DNA of 64,000 nt from DASYKS01 sp035995205. GTDB lineage: Bacteria; Acidobacteriota; Thermoanaerobaculia; Multivoradales; UBA5704. Of the stretch, positions 26,492-35,101 are shown one piece after another. Position numbers and translations under genes: made by a program. A model generated the notes under the pieces. It worked only from the letters and a program-made list of their open reading frames with translations. It did no database searches and was not told where the DNA came from. Where the stretch lies: the NCBI GenBank assembly GCA_035995205.1, contig DASYKS010000100.1, positions 62,001-126,000 on the forward strand, in the 5' to 3' direction. The first letter of the stretch is position 1. The number at the start of each line of letters is the position of its first letter.

Positions 26492-28444
26492 ATGAGCACA
26501 ATCACGGAAATTCTCCGGCTGACGCTGCCCGACGGGGCGGTGCGCGAGGTCGCGCCCGGGACGACCGCGCTCGAAGTGGCGCATTCGATCGGCCCGCGGC
26601 TCGGCCGCGATGCGATCGGCGCCGAGCTGGACGGCCGGAAGATCGACCTGCGCGAACCGATCTTCGCGGACGGCAAGTTTCGGATCTTCACAGCGAAGAG
26701 CCCGGAGGCCGGCGAGTTCATCCGCCACAGCGCCGAGCACGTGCTGGCCGATGCGGTGAAGCGCCTGTTCCCCGGGGTCGAAATCGATGTCGGCCGAAAG
26801 GATCACAGCGAGAAGTTCCAGTACGACTTTCGGATCGATCACCCCTTTTCGCCCGAGGACCTGGAGCGGATCGAAGCCGAGATGCGCAGGATCGTCGCCC
26901 AAGGCGGCGACCTCTCGTTCGAGCGGAGCGAAATCTCCCGCGAAGAGGCCGAAGCGAAGTTCGCCGCGATGGGCGAGCGGCTCAAAGTCGAGCGCCTGAA
27001 AGACATTCCCGCAGGCGATCGGATCACGCTCTACAAGCACGGCGGCCCGGATGGCTTCACCGACCTCTGCCGCGGCCCGCACGTCCAGCGGCTGGCGCAG
27101 ATCGGCGCGGTCAAATTGCTCGAAGCCTCCGGTGTCTATTGGAAAGGTGACGAGAACGGCGAGCGTCTGCAGCGGATCTACGGCACCGCGTTCGGCTCGC
27201 AGGCGGAGCTCGACGCGCACATCGCGCTGCAAGAAGAGGCGCGGGCGCGCGACCACCGGCGGATCGGGCCGGAGCTCGACCTGTTCAGCTTCAACGCCAT
27301 GGCGCCGGCGATGCCGTTCTTCCATCCGAAGGGCGCGTTCGTCTACAACCGGCTGATCGATTACGTGCGCGAGCTGTACGTCCGCTATGGCTATGGCGAG
27401 GTGCTCACGCCGCAAATCCTCGATGTGGAGCTGTGGAAGACTTCCGGCCATTACGCGAACTACGGCGACGCGATGTTCTTCGTCCAAATCGACGAGCGGG
27501 AGTTCGCGGTCAAGCCGATGAACTGCCCGGGCCACTGCTTGATCTACGCGACCAAAATGCGGTCGTACCGCGACCTGCCGATCCGCTATGCCGATTTCGG
27601 CCGCCTGCACCGTTATGAGCGGAGCGGCGTCACCTCCGGCCTGCTGCGGGTCCGCTCGTTCTGCCAAGACGACGCTCACGTCTTCTGCACCGAAGAGCAG
27701 ATCGAGAGCGAGGTGCTGTCGCTCGGCACAATGATCCTGGAGCTCTATTCCACGTTTGGTTTCGACGAGGTCGAGATCGAGCTGTCGACCCGGCCGGCGA
27801 AATCGATCGGCACGGACGAGCTGTGGCAGCGGGCGGAGGCAGCGCTCGCCGCGGCGCTCGACAAGGCCGGGCTCACCTACCGGATCAATCCGGGCGACGG
27901 GGCGTTTTACGGACCGAAGATCGATTTCCACGTCCACGATGCGATCGGCCGTAGCTGGCAGCTCGGAACGATCCAGCTCGACTACCAGATGCCCGCGCGG
28001 TTCGGCCTGGCGTACGTCGGCGCCGACGGGGCGGAGCATTCGCCGGTGATGATCCACCGCGCGATCTTCGGCTCGGTCGAACGCTTCTTCGGCATCCTGA
28101 TCGAGCAGACTTCCGGAGCGTTCCCGGTCTGGCTGGCGCCGGTTCAGGGGATCATCCTGCCGATCTCGGAAAAGTTCGCGGAGTACGCGGAAGAGGTCCG
28201 CGCGGCTCTTACAGCCGCCGAAGTTCGCGTCGAGGTGGACGACCGGAACGAGAAGCTGGGATACAAGATTCGCGAAGCGCAGCTGCAGAAAGTGCCCTAC
28301 ATGCTGGTGGTCGGCGCGCGCGAGCAGGAGGAACGCACCGTCTCGGTGCGCCGTCGCGCCGGGGCCGACCTCGGCGCGTTGCCGATCGACGACTTCGCCG
28401 CGCGGGTGCGCGACCAGGTCGCGGCGCGCAGCAGGGAGCTTTGA
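26492..28444 (+). CDS. thrS: Threonyl-tRNA synthetase
   Basis: A 650-residue class II synthetase with the full domain set. The TGS domain is at 1-65. The editing domain follows, with HSAEH near residue 73 and CRGPH near 190, the zinc-free hydrolytic site that removes serine. The catalytic core has motif 2 (RLHRYERSG) and the zinc ligands in MNCPGHC and downstream His residues (SPVMIHRAIFGS, motif 3). The anticodon-binding domain begins at FPVWLAP. It charges tRNA-Thr in the cytoplasm. ATG 26492 is preferred over an in-frame TTG at 26486. It heads the thrS-infC-rpmI-rplT-pheST cluster, as in E. coli. Confidence 0.97.
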   Translation: MSTITEILRLTLPDGAVREVAPGTTALEVAHSIGPRLGRDAIGAELDGRKIDLREPIFADGKFRIFTAKSPEAGEFIRHSAEHVLADAVKRLFPGVEIDVGRKDHSEKFQYDFRIDHPFSPEDLERIEAEMRRIVAQGGDLSFERSEISREEAEAKFAAMGERLKVERLKDIPAGDRITLYKHGGPDGFTDLCRGPHVQRLAQIGAVKLLEASGVYWKGDENGERLQRIYGTAFGSQAELDAHIALQEEARARDHRRIGPELDLFSFNAMAPAMPFFHPKGAFVYNRLIDYVRELYVRYGYGEVLTPQILDVELWKTSGHYANYGDAMFFVQIDEREFAVKPMNCPGHCLIYATKMRSYRDLPIRYADFGRLHRYERSGVTSGLLRVRSFCQDDAHVFCTEEQIESEVLSLGTMILELYSTFGFDEVEIELSTRPAKSIGTDELWQRAEAALAAALDKAGLTYRINPGDGAFYGPKIDFHVHDAIGRSWQLGTIQLDYQMPARFGLAYVGADGAEHSPVMIHRAIFGSVERFFGILIEQTSGAFPVWLAPVQGIILPISEKFAEYAEEVRAALTAAEVRVEVDDRNEKLGYKIREAQLQKVPYMLVVGAREQEERTVSVRRRAGADLGALPIDDFAARVRDQVAARSREL

Positions 28445-28448
28445 AGCA

Positions 28449-28514
28449 CCCCTTGTAGAGGGGGAAGCCGGACCGCCGCACGCCGCTGCGGTCCGATCGG
28501 TCGCCTGCGACCGA
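28449..28514 (+). promoter_or_regulatory. Structured leader upstream of infC
   Basis: Three hairpins follow one another in the thrS-infC gap: CCCCT/AGGGG (28449-28463), GGACCGC/GCGGTCC (28470-28494) and TCGGTCGC/GCGACCGA (28497-28514). The last ends five bases before the infC ribosome site. They may set mRNA stability or take part in IF3 control; no known riboswitch class is evident. Confidence 0.45.
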
Positions 28515-28533
28515 AAGGAAAGGTGAGTTAGCC

Positions 28534-29076
28534 ATCGACAAGACCGCGAGAGTCAACGAGCGAATCCGCGTCCGCGAGGTACGGCTGATCGACGCCGAAG
28601 GGGGCCAGGTCGGCATCGTGCCGATCGAGGACGCCCTGCGGCGGGCCAAAGAGAGCCTTCTCGACCTGGTGGAGGTGGCGGCGGAGGCCAAGCCGCCGGT
28701 GTGCCGAATCATGGATTTCGGCAAGTTCCTCTACCAGCAGAAGAAGAAGACGCACGAGTCGAGGAAGAAGCAGAAGATCATCCACGTCAAGGAAGTCAAG
28801 TTCCGGCCGAACATCGACGACCACGACTACGACTTCAAGCTGAAGAACGCGATTCGTTTCCTCGGCGACGGCGACAAGGTCAAGGCGACGGTCCAGTTTC
28901 GCGGCCGCGAGATGGCGCGCACCGACCTCGGCTTCAAGCTGATCCAGCGCCTGGCGGCCGACATCGGCGAGAACGGCAACCTGGAAGGCAACCCAGAAAT
29001 GGCGGGCAACCGGATGCACGCGATCTTCGGCGGACCGAAGAACGCGCCGAAGAAGGTTGAGCCGCCGAAGGTATAG
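28534..29076 (+). CDS. infC: Translation initiation factor IF-3, with a predicted ATC start codon
   Basis: A 180-residue protein, the same length as E. coli IF3. The N-domain begins IDKTARVNERIRVREVRLID and the C-domain carries the 30S-binding block VKEVKFRPNIDDHDYDFKLK. No in-frame ATG, GTG or TTG precedes the GTG at 28618, which would delete the first 28 conserved residues. The ATC at 28534 has AAAGGTGA seven bases upstream, an excellent ribosome site, so ATC is the probable start. In E. coli and others infC uses the near-cognate AUU, AUA or AUC, letting IF3 repress its own translation by rejecting such codons; the same loop is inferred here. Confidence 0.95.
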   Translation: MDKTARVNERIRVREVRLIDAEGGQVGIVPIEDALRRAKESLLDLVEVAAEAKPPVCRIMDFGKFLYQQKKKTHESRKKQKIIHVKEVKFRPNIDDHDYDFKLKNAIRFLGDGDKVKATVQFRGREMARTDLGFKLIQRLAADIGENGNLEGNPEMAGNRMHAIFGGPKNAPKKVEPPKV

Positions 29077-29167
29077 CCGGCCCCATCCCTCGCCTCGGCC
29101 GCTTCCTGAGAAGTACGGCGGAGGAGGAGGCAGAGATAACGTTGCGCGGCGAGCCCGGGTTCGTCTG

Positions 29168-29176
29168 TGCTAGAAT
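29168..29176 (+). promoter_or_regulatory. Extended -10 promoter candidate before rpmI
   Basis: TGCTAGAAT (-10 hexamer TAGAAT at 29171-29176) lies about 70 bp before the rpmI start in the 166-bp gap after infC. No good -35 is seen at 16-18 bp, so it would rely on the extended TG element. It could drive rpmI-rplT-pheST apart from infC. Confidence 0.4.
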
Positions 29177-29242
29177 CTTGCGTCTTTTGCCCTCGAACAG
29201 AGCGGCAAGAAGAGACGCAGACGAAGAAAAAAGGAGAAGCCC

Positions 29243-29437
29243 TTGCCCAAGCAGAAGACTCACAAGGGCGCCGCCAAGCGGTTCAAGATCACCGGGACCG
29301 GCAAAGTGATGCGCCACCAGGCGGAAGTCCGCCATGGTTTGACCCAGAAGTCTCAGAAACGGAAGCGGAAGCTGGGCAAGGCTGTGCAGTGCTCGCCTGC
29401 GTTTTCGGCGATCCTCAAGTCGATGCTCCATCGGTAG
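29243..29437 (+). CDS. rpmI: 50S ribosomal protein L35
   Basis: A 64-residue, strongly basic protein with the family pattern KTHKGAAKRFKITGTGK at the N-terminus and a C-terminal helix (AILKSMLHR). It starts at TTG 29243, with AAAAGGAG upstream. It is part of the infC-rpmI-rplT ribosomal cluster. The gap to rplT is long (180 bp); in E. coli L20 represses this unit by binding the leader, and a comparable RNA element could be present in the gap. Confidence 0.95.
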   Translation: MPKQKTHKGAAKRFKITGTGKVMRHQAEVRHGLTQKSQKRKRKLGKAVQCSPAFSAILKSMLHR

Positions 29438-29617
29438 GGCTCTTGCTCGACGCGCGACATCGCCGCGACAGAAGAGACCACGAGACAAGACAAAACCAGC
29501 CCGGCTCCCGGTGGGACGAACCTGTCCATCGGCGCCGTCGGTCGGCCCGGCCCGCAGGACCGCGGACGACCCTGACCGCTCCCGAAACGCTCGGAGAGCA
29601 GAAACGAGGTTCTGTAG

Positions 29618-30007
29618 ATGGCACGCGTCAAGCGCGGCACCAAGCGGGTCCACCGCCGCAAGAAGATTCTCAAGCTCGCCAAGGGCTATTACGGCACCAA
29701 GTCGAAAGCCCACCGGATCGCCAAGCTGGCGGTCGACAAATCGCTCAACTACGCCTATCGCGACCGGCGCCAGCGCAAGCGGCAGATGCGCGCGCTCTGG
29801 ATCGTGCGGATCAATGCTGCGGCACGGATCAACGGTCTTTCGTATAGCCGTCTGATCGCCGGCCTGAAGGCGGCCGGCTCGACCCTCGACCGCAAGGTGC
29901 TCGCCGATCTCGCCGTGGTCGACCCGGACGGCTTCGGTCGTCTGGCGGAAGCCGCCAAGCAGGCGCTCGCCCCTCAGGGTAACGTCGCCTCCGCTTCGGG
30001 AGCGTAA
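29618..30007 (+). CDS. rplT: 50S ribosomal protein L20
   Basis: A 129-residue basic protein starting MARVKRGTKRVHRRKKIL and containing the family core RQRKRQMRALWIVRINAAAR and GLSYSRLIAGLK. It binds 23S rRNA early in 50S assembly. The C-terminal tail after position 115 (APQGNVASASGA) is slightly longer than usual. Its stop is followed one base later by the pheS start, so the two are translationally linked. Confidence 0.97.
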   Translation: MARVKRGTKRVHRRKKILKLAKGYYGTKSKAHRIAKLAVDKSLNYAYRDRRQRKRQMRALWIVRINAAARINGLSYSRLIAGLKAAGSTLDRKVLADLAVVDPDGFGRLAEAAKQALAPQGNVASASGA

Positions 30008-30008
30008 A

Positions 30009-31079
30009 GTGTCGGCCGCGGGCGATCCGACGGGAGCCCCGAAGTCCTCGGGCGCCCCGAGCGCCCCGGAAAACCTCGCCTCCGAGTTCGAAAGCGCCCT
30101 CGCGGCGGTCGCGGATCGGCCGTCGTGGGAGGCGTTGCGCCTCCGCTGGACCGGCAAGAAACAAGGGGTTCTCCGCTCGCTCTTGGAAGCGATCGGCAAG
30201 ATCGCGCCCGCCGAAAGGAAAGCTTACGGCGAGCAGGTCAACCGCCTGAAAGCCCGGGTGGAGGCCGGTCTCGCCGCCAAGGACGTCGAGCTGGAAGAGC
30301 GCGAGAGGGAGGCCGCCCTCTCCTCCGCCGCGATCGACGTCACTCTCCCCGGCCGGCATCCGATGCTCGGCAGCCTGCACCCGGTCACCCGGGTGATGCG
30401 CGAGATGGAGCTGATCTTCGCCGAGCTGGGCTACAGCGTCGCCGAAGGGCCGGAGATCGAGGACGACTTCCACAACTTCACGGCGCTCAACTTTCCGCTC
30501 GACCATCCCGCGCGCGACACCCAGGACACCTTCTTCGTCGACGGGGGCCTGCTGCTGCGCACGCATACCTCGCCGGTCCAAATCCGGACGATGCTGAACC
30601 GCAAGCCGCCGATCCGGGTGATCTGCCCCGGCCGGGTCTACCGCTGCGACAACGACCTGCGCCACTCGCCGATGTTTCACCAGATCGAGTGCCTGGCGGT
30701 GGCCGAAGGGATTACGTTCGCCGATTTGAAGGGGACGCTCCTGGCGTTCGTCCGCCGCCTGTTCTCGGCCGATACGGGAGTGCGGCTGCGGCCGAGCCAC
30801 TTCCCGTTCACCGAGCCTTCGGCGGAGGTCGACATCACCTGCGTGTTCTGCCGCGGCAAGGGGTGCGAGACCTGCTCGGGAAGCGGCTGGATGGAGATCC
30901 TCGGCTCCGGCATGGTCGATCCCAGAGTGCTCGAAGGGTGCGGCATCGATCCCGAGATCTACACCGGTTTCGCGTTCGGCATGGGCGTCGACCGGGTGGC
31001 GATGCTGCGCTACGGCATCCCGAACATCCGGGTGCTGTTCGACAACGACGAGCGCCTGCTGCGCCAGGTGAGCCGCTGA
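30009..31079 (+). CDS. pheS: Phenylalanyl-tRNA synthetase alpha subunit
   Basis: A 356-residue class II catalytic subunit starting at GTG 30009. The N-terminal coiled coil (about 20-105) binds tRNA; motif 1 lies near HPVTRVMREMELIF, motif 2 in GRVYRCDND, the bacterial Cys cluster in CVFCRGKGCETC, and motif 3 in GFAFGMGVDRVAMLRYG. It pairs with PheT to charge tRNA-Phe. The first 20 residues are low-complexity (Ala, Pro, Ser). Its stop overlaps the pheT start by one base (TGATG). Confidence 0.97.
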   Translation: MSAAGDPTGAPKSSGAPSAPENLASEFESALAAVADRPSWEALRLRWTGKKQGVLRSLLEAIGKIAPAERKAYGEQVNRLKARVEAGLAAKDVELEEREREAALSSAAIDVTLPGRHPMLGSLHPVTRVMREMELIFAELGYSVAEGPEIEDDFHNFTALNFPLDHPARDTQDTFFVDGGLLLRTHTSPVQIRTMLNRKPPIRVICPGRVYRCDNDLRHSPMFHQIECLAVAEGITFADLKGTLLAFVRRLFSADTGVRLRPSHFPFTEPSAEVDITCVFCRGKGCETCSGSGWMEILGSGMVDPRVLEGCGIDPEIYTGFAFGMGVDRVAMLRYGIPNIRVLFDNDERLLRQVSR

Positions 31080-33259
31080 TGCGCTTCTCGTGCGATTGGC
31101 TCGCCCGCTATGTCGATCTGCCGGACCCGGTGGAGCTGTCCCTCCTGCTCACCTCCGCGGGCCTCGCGGTCGAGCAGATCGAAAAAATTGAATCTCAATT
31201 GGGCGACGACACGATCCTCGACATCGAGGTGACCACCAACCGGCCGGATGCGATGTGCCATGTCGGGCTCGCGCGCGAGATCGCGACGATCCTCGACCGG
31301 CCGCTGCTCCGGCCGCTCGTGGCCCCCGAAGCCGGGGGGGCGAGCGGCGTGGCCACCACCGACCTGGTCTCGGTCGAGATTGCCGAGCCCGACCTCTGCC
31401 CACGCTTCGTCGGTCGGGTGGTGCGCGGAGTGAAGATCGGTCCGAGCCCCGACTGGCTGCGCTTGGCGCTCGAATCGATTGGCCTGCGCTCGATCAGCAA
31501 CGTGGTCGACGTCACGAACTTCGTGCTTTGGGAGCTGGGCCAGCCGCTCCACGCCTACGACCTCGGCAAGCTCGGGGGTGGCAAGATCGTCGTCCGCCGG
31601 GCGCTGCCGCGCGAACGGATCAAGACCCTCGACGGAGTCGAGCGCGCGCTCGATCCGGAGATCCTGGTGATCGCCGACGCCGAGGTTCCGGTGGGGGTCG
31701 GCGGCGTGATGGGCGGGTTCGACAGCGAAGTGACGGCCGAGACGGTCGACCTGTTGATCGAAGGCGCTCATTTCGACCGCGCGGCGGTCCGCCGGGCGAG
31801 CCGGACGCTCAACTTGAAAACCGACGCAAGTCATCGCTTCGAGCGCGGCGCGGATCTCGAAGGCTGCCGCTTCGCGGTCGATCGCGCGGCGCTCCTGATC
31901 GCGGAGATCGCCGGAGGCGAAGTGCTCGCCGGCGCCGTGGACGTCCGGCCGGGCCGCCGCCTGCCGCGCCGCGGCCGGTTGGAGCACGGCAAGCTCGAAG
32001 CGTTCGCAGGAGCGCGGATCGCGCCCGAATCGGTCGAGCGATGGCTCAAGGGTTTGGGCTTTTCGCCCCGGCCGGCGGGGACCGAATCGGGCGTCGGCGA
32101 GGCGTGGGAGGTCGAGGTTCCCTCCTGGCGCTATTTCGATTTCGCGCCGCGCGCGGCCGAAGAGGACGCCGTCTTCGAAGAGATCTATCCGGCCGATCTC
32201 TACGAAGAGATCCTGCGTCTGCACGGTTTCGATCCCGTGGCGCCGACGCTCCCGGCGCTCTCCGGGGCCGATGCGCCGAAGAATCCGGTGCTCGCGCGCC
32301 GCGCCCGGATCCAGGACCGGCTCGCGGCGTGCGGTTTGGCCGAGACGGTCCAATATTCGTTCATCGATCCGCAGGACGAAGCCAAGCTGCCGCTGCTCGC
32401 CCCCGAAGGGGTCGCCGTGCCGCTGGTCAATCCGCTGTCCGAGCGGCTCGCGGTGATGCGCCGTTCGCTGCTGCCCGGCCTGGTCGAGACCGCCCGCTTC
32501 AACAAGCGCCGCGGCGCCGCGGCGGTCCGTCTGTTCGAGGTCGCGCGGGTGTTCTATCGGACGGCGGGGCAAGCCCCGGGCGACGGCTCTTTGCCGAGGC
32601 AGCCGGAACGGATCGCGATCGTCTTGGGCGGCCGCGTCGGAACCCCTTGGGAACATCAGATCGAGATCGATTTCTTCGATCTCAAAGGGGCGATCGAAAG
32701 CCTGGCCACCGAATTCGGGGTGACGCTCGCCTTCCGTGCCGCGGCGCCGCGTGGTTTGGTGCCGGGCCTCGCGGCGGAGATTCTGCTCGGGGACCGGGTG
32801 GTCGGGGTGATCGGTCGCCTCGCGGGCGAAGAGGGATACCCGCTGTTCGTCGCCGAGCTCGAAGCCGATGCTCTGCAACCGGAGCCTGAAGGCTTTCTCC
32901 TTCGCGGCGGCGCGGCGGATGCAAAGAGTGCCGCGGACGCTTCGGCCGCGATCGCCGGGCTCGGCGTCGAGGCGCCGTCGCGCTTCCCGGGCGTGGCGGC
33001 GGACGCTACGATCACCCACGCGCTTTCCGTCAACTGGGAACAGATCGCCGCGGCGATCCGAGAGCTTGCGCCGGCCGACCTGGTCGATCACGGCCTCAAG
33101 GATCGCTATCGTGGCCAGGGCGTGCCCGACGGCGCGGTGAACACGACGATCTATTTCCTGTACAACGCGGGCGATCGCTCGCTGACTCAAACCGAGGTCA
33201 ACGAGCGGCAGGTCGAGCTCGTCCGCGCGCTCGAAAGCCGTTTCGGCTGGAAAGGATGA
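31079..33259 (+). CDS. pheT: Phenylalanyl-tRNA synthetase beta subunit lacking the N-terminal tRNA-binding OB domain
   Basis: A 726-residue protein starting at ATG 31079 within the pheS stop. The first 50 residues (MRFSCDWLARYVD, then LLLTSAGLAVEQIE) run directly into DILDIEVTTNRPD, the B1-domain core. In E. coli PheT (795 residues) an EMAP/OB tRNA-binding module of about 110 residues sits between these blocks; here it is absent. The B3/B4 editing domain, B5 and the C-terminal FDX-ACB domain (LVDHGLKDRYRGQGVPDG) are present. It pairs with PheS. Confidence 0.96.
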   Translation: MRFSCDWLARYVDLPDPVELSLLLTSAGLAVEQIEKIESQLGDDTILDIEVTTNRPDAMCHVGLAREIATILDRPLLRPLVAPEAGGASGVATTDLVSVEIAEPDLCPRFVGRVVRGVKIGPSPDWLRLALESIGLRSISNVVDVTNFVLWELGQPLHAYDLGKLGGGKIVVRRALPRERIKTLDGVERALDPEILVIADAEVPVGVGGVMGGFDSEVTAETVDLLIEGAHFDRAAVRRASRTLNLKTDASHRFERGADLEGCRFAVDRAALLIAEIAGGEVLAGAVDVRPGRRLPRRGRLEHGKLEAFAGARIAPESVERWLKGLGFSPRPAGTESGVGEAWEVEVPSWRYFDFAPRAAEEDAVFEEIYPADLYEEILRLHGFDPVAPTLPALSGADAPKNPVLARRARIQDRLAACGLAETVQYSFIDPQDEAKLPLLAPEGVAVPLVNPLSERLAVMRRSLLPGLVETARFNKRRGAAAVRLFEVARVFYRTAGQAPGDGSLPRQPERIAIVLGGRVGTPWEHQIEIDFFDLKGAIESLATEFGVTLAFRAAAPRGLVPGLAAEILLGDRVVGVIGRLAGEEGYPLFVAELEADALQPEPEGFLLRGGAADAKSAADASAAIAGLGVEAPSRFPGVAADATITHALSVNWEQIAAAIRELAPADLVDHGLKDRYRGQGVPDGAVNTTIYFLYNAGDRSLTQTEVNERQVELVRALESRFGWKG

Positions 33260-33555
33260 CCCCCGCCGTGGAGGCCCCCGAGATCGATTTCCTGGATGCG
33301 CTCGAAGCGAAAATTCACGAGGCGTCGGAGCGCCTGCGCGCCCTGCGCGGCGAAAACCGAGCCCTCGCGCAGAAAGTCGCCGACCTCGAAGCACAGCTCG
33401 CGGAGCGGGGCGAAGACGCCGCCGTGATCGACATGACCGGCGCCGCAAGCGAACCGAACGAAGAGTGGCGGCAGGAGCGCGATGCGATCCGTCGGCGCGT
33501 CGAATCGCTCGCCGGCCGGTTGGATGAGTTGCTGGGCGAGGGCGAGGAGGAGTAG
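33256..33555 (+). CDS. Small coiled-coil protein, ZapB-like
   Basis: A 99-residue acidic protein whose ATG (33256) overlaps the pheT stop by four bases. Residues 12-50 form a strong coiled coil (ALEAKIHEASERLRALRGEN), and a second helix at 68-95 has the same character. A zapA-type cell-division gene commonly follows pheT in bacteria; this one has only coiled coil and no ZapA globular domain, so ZapB-like is a guess by position and composition. Confidence 0.65.
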   Translation: MTPAVEAPEIDFLDALEAKIHEASERLRALRGENRALAQKVADLEAQLAERGEDAAVIDMTGAASEPNEEWRQERDAIRRRVESLAGRLDELLGEGEEE

Positions 33556-33559
33556 GAAA

Positions 33560-33632
33560 GGCCGATGCCGGAAATCTCTTGCGGCCTTTCAGGCCGCGGG
33601 GATGGGTCGTCTTTTTTCCCGGGGCATCGGCC
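33560..33632. terminator. Nested inverted repeats between convergent genes
   Basis: The outer arms GGCCGATGCC (33560-33569) and GGCATCGGCC (33623-33632) enclose an inner hairpin GCGGCCT/AGGCCGC (33581-33597) and a T6 run at 33612-33617. It lies between the coiled-coil gene and moaA. The run of Ts after the inner hairpin favours termination on the + strand. Similar GGCC-rich palindromes continue to about 33670, suggesting a dispersed element. Confidence 0.55.
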
Positions 33633-33697
33633 TGCGGCCTCAGCCCTGGGCTAAGTTCTTCCGGCCCGTTGGGCCGATTCCAGGCACCGCCTCGGCC

Positions 33698-34783
33698 TCA
33701 CCCGCCGATCGACATAAAGCTCGCCAGGTTGCCGCTGTTGCCTTGCAGCAGCAGGTGCTCCGCGGGCTTCTCCTTCAACACCCGCAGGATCTCGCCTTCG
33801 AGTGCACGCTCAGGTGTCGGCTCGCCGAGCAAATGGCGGAGGGGATGGTTCCGCTCGTCGAACAGGCAGAGCCGCAGCTCCCCCCGAGCGGTCAATCTCA
33901 GGCGGTTGCAGTCGGCGCAGAAAGTATGCGAGAGCGGGGTGATGAAACCGATCTCGCCTTGGGCACCGGCGAAACGAAAGGCCTGCGCCGGCCCGGTGCG
34001 CGGTCGGTCGGTCGTCACCTCTTCGAGCGGCCCCCAGCGCGCTTCGAGTCGGGCGCGCACGGTGTCGCAGGTCAGTTGGCCGGCGCGCAGTGCGCGGTTG
34101 GCGGAGGTCGGCATCATCTCGATGAAGCGCACCGCGAGCGGGCGCTCCAGCGTCAGCTCGGCCAGGCGTTCGATGTCTTCCAGCTTGCCGTCGGCGAGCA
34201 GCACCGTGTTCAATTTGACCGGCTGCAGCCCCGCTTCGAGAGCGGCCTCGACGCCGCGCCAGACCTGTTTCAATTCGCCGCGGCGGGCGATCCGGGCGAA
34301 CTCCTCCGGGTCGAGGGTGTCGAGACTGACGTTCACCCGGTCGAGGCCGGCCTCCGCGAGCGCGGGCGCCAGGCGCTCCAGCTCCGTGCCGTTGGTCGAC
34401 AGCGAAAGGTCTTCGACCCCCGGCAGCGCTTTGATCCGGCGCACGATCTCCAGCAGGTCTTTGCGCACCAGCGGCTCGCCGCCGGTCAGGCGGACGCGCC
34501 GAATGCCGAGGCGGACGAGCGTGCCGACCAGGGTTTCGATCTCGTCGGGGGAGAGGAAATCGCGATCGCCGAAGGGAAACTCGGCATCCTCGGGCAGGCA
34601 GTAGACGCAACGCAGATTGCACCGGTCGGTCACCGAAACACGCAGGTAAGTGAGCCGGCGGCCGAAGGCGTCGATCAAACGGCTTAGGGGCTCCGTTGGC
34701 ACGGTCTTGACGAAAGCAGGCAACCCGGGCACATCCGGGGATCCGCCGGGTTTCGTCGCGCCGATCTGGTAGAGCTGTTCCAT
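33698..34783 (-). CDS. moaA: GTP 3',8-cyclase MoaA, radical SAM enzyme of molybdenum cofactor synthesis
   Basis: A 361-residue protein from ATG 34783 (MEQLYQIGATKPGG). The radical SAM cluster is CNLRCVYC and the second cluster uses the C-terminal cysteines in FCADCNRLRLTARGELRLC. The family GG tail (FMSIGG) that reaches the active site is intact. It converts GTP to 3',8-cyclo-GTP, the first step of molybdopterin synthesis, with MoaC. No other moa gene is near. A 190-bp structured leader precedes it. A longer in-frame N-terminus to 34912 would overlap that leader and is rejected. Confidence 0.96.
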   Translation of the reverse strand: MEQLYQIGATKPGGSPDVPGLPAFVKTVPTEPLSRLIDAFGRRLTYLRVSVTDRCNLRCVYCLPEDAEFPFGDRDFLSPDEIETLVGTLVRLGIRRVRLTGGEPLVRKDLLEIVRRIKALPGVEDLSLSTNGTELERLAPALAEAGLDRVNVSLDTLDPEEFARIARRGELKQVWRGVEAALEAGLQPVKLNTVLLADGKLEDIERLAELTLERPLAVRFIEMMPTSANRALRAGQLTCDTVRARLEARWGPLEEVTTDRPRTGPAQAFRFAGAQGEIGFITPLSHTFCADCNRLRLTARGELRLCLFDERNHPLRHLLGEPTPERALEGEILRVLKEKPAEHLLLQGNSGNLASFMSIGG

Positions 34784-34970
34784 CGTCCGCCTGTCTCTGT
34801 CGTCCGGCCGGGAAGGAACAGCCGGACGGCGGGAGCTGTCGCTCCAGCGGACCGGCCCACCTTTCCGAACGCGGGAGGCGACCGGGTTTCCCCGGTCACC
34901 CTTCACTACCAAGGGCGGCTCGGCCTCCCGCCGATGTCTCCGGGGAGGGATGGCCGAGCTCGGAAGGCCG
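34784..34970 (-). promoter_or_regulatory. Structured 5' leader of moaA, Moco riboswitch candidate
   Basis: Read on the minus strand, an 8-bp stem CGGGAGGC/GCCTCCCG (34923-34930 with 34872-34879) encloses two hairpins: CCCTT/AAGGG with a 7-base loop, and GACCGGG/CCCGGTC capped by a GAAA tetraloop. Further down lie hairpins GGAGC/GCTCC and CGTCCGGC/GCCGGACG, the last within about 20 bases of the start codon. A multi-branch leader with a GNRA-capped arm upstream of moaA fits the Moco-sensing RNA class. I have not aligned it to the family model. Confidence 0.5.
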
Positions 34971-35101
34971 GACTCATATTATGCTGCGCGAGCGCCTCGT
35001 CGCCACCGTGTCCTTGATTCGGGCCGTTCCTGTTCTTAGAATGACGACCAGCCCGGCTGTTGCCTCCACTTAGAACCCAACTCGCGAATCGATACCGCCC
35101 G

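Noticed and set aside
31010..33448. Long minus-strand open frame of over 800 codons opposite pheT
   Set aside because: GC-rich codon bias gives open shadows; the plus strand encodes a clear PheT and the shadow shows no domain.
34784..34912. Longer MoaA start at 34912
   Set aside because: The extra 43 residues are low complexity and Arg-rich, and the region forms a stable RNA structure instead.
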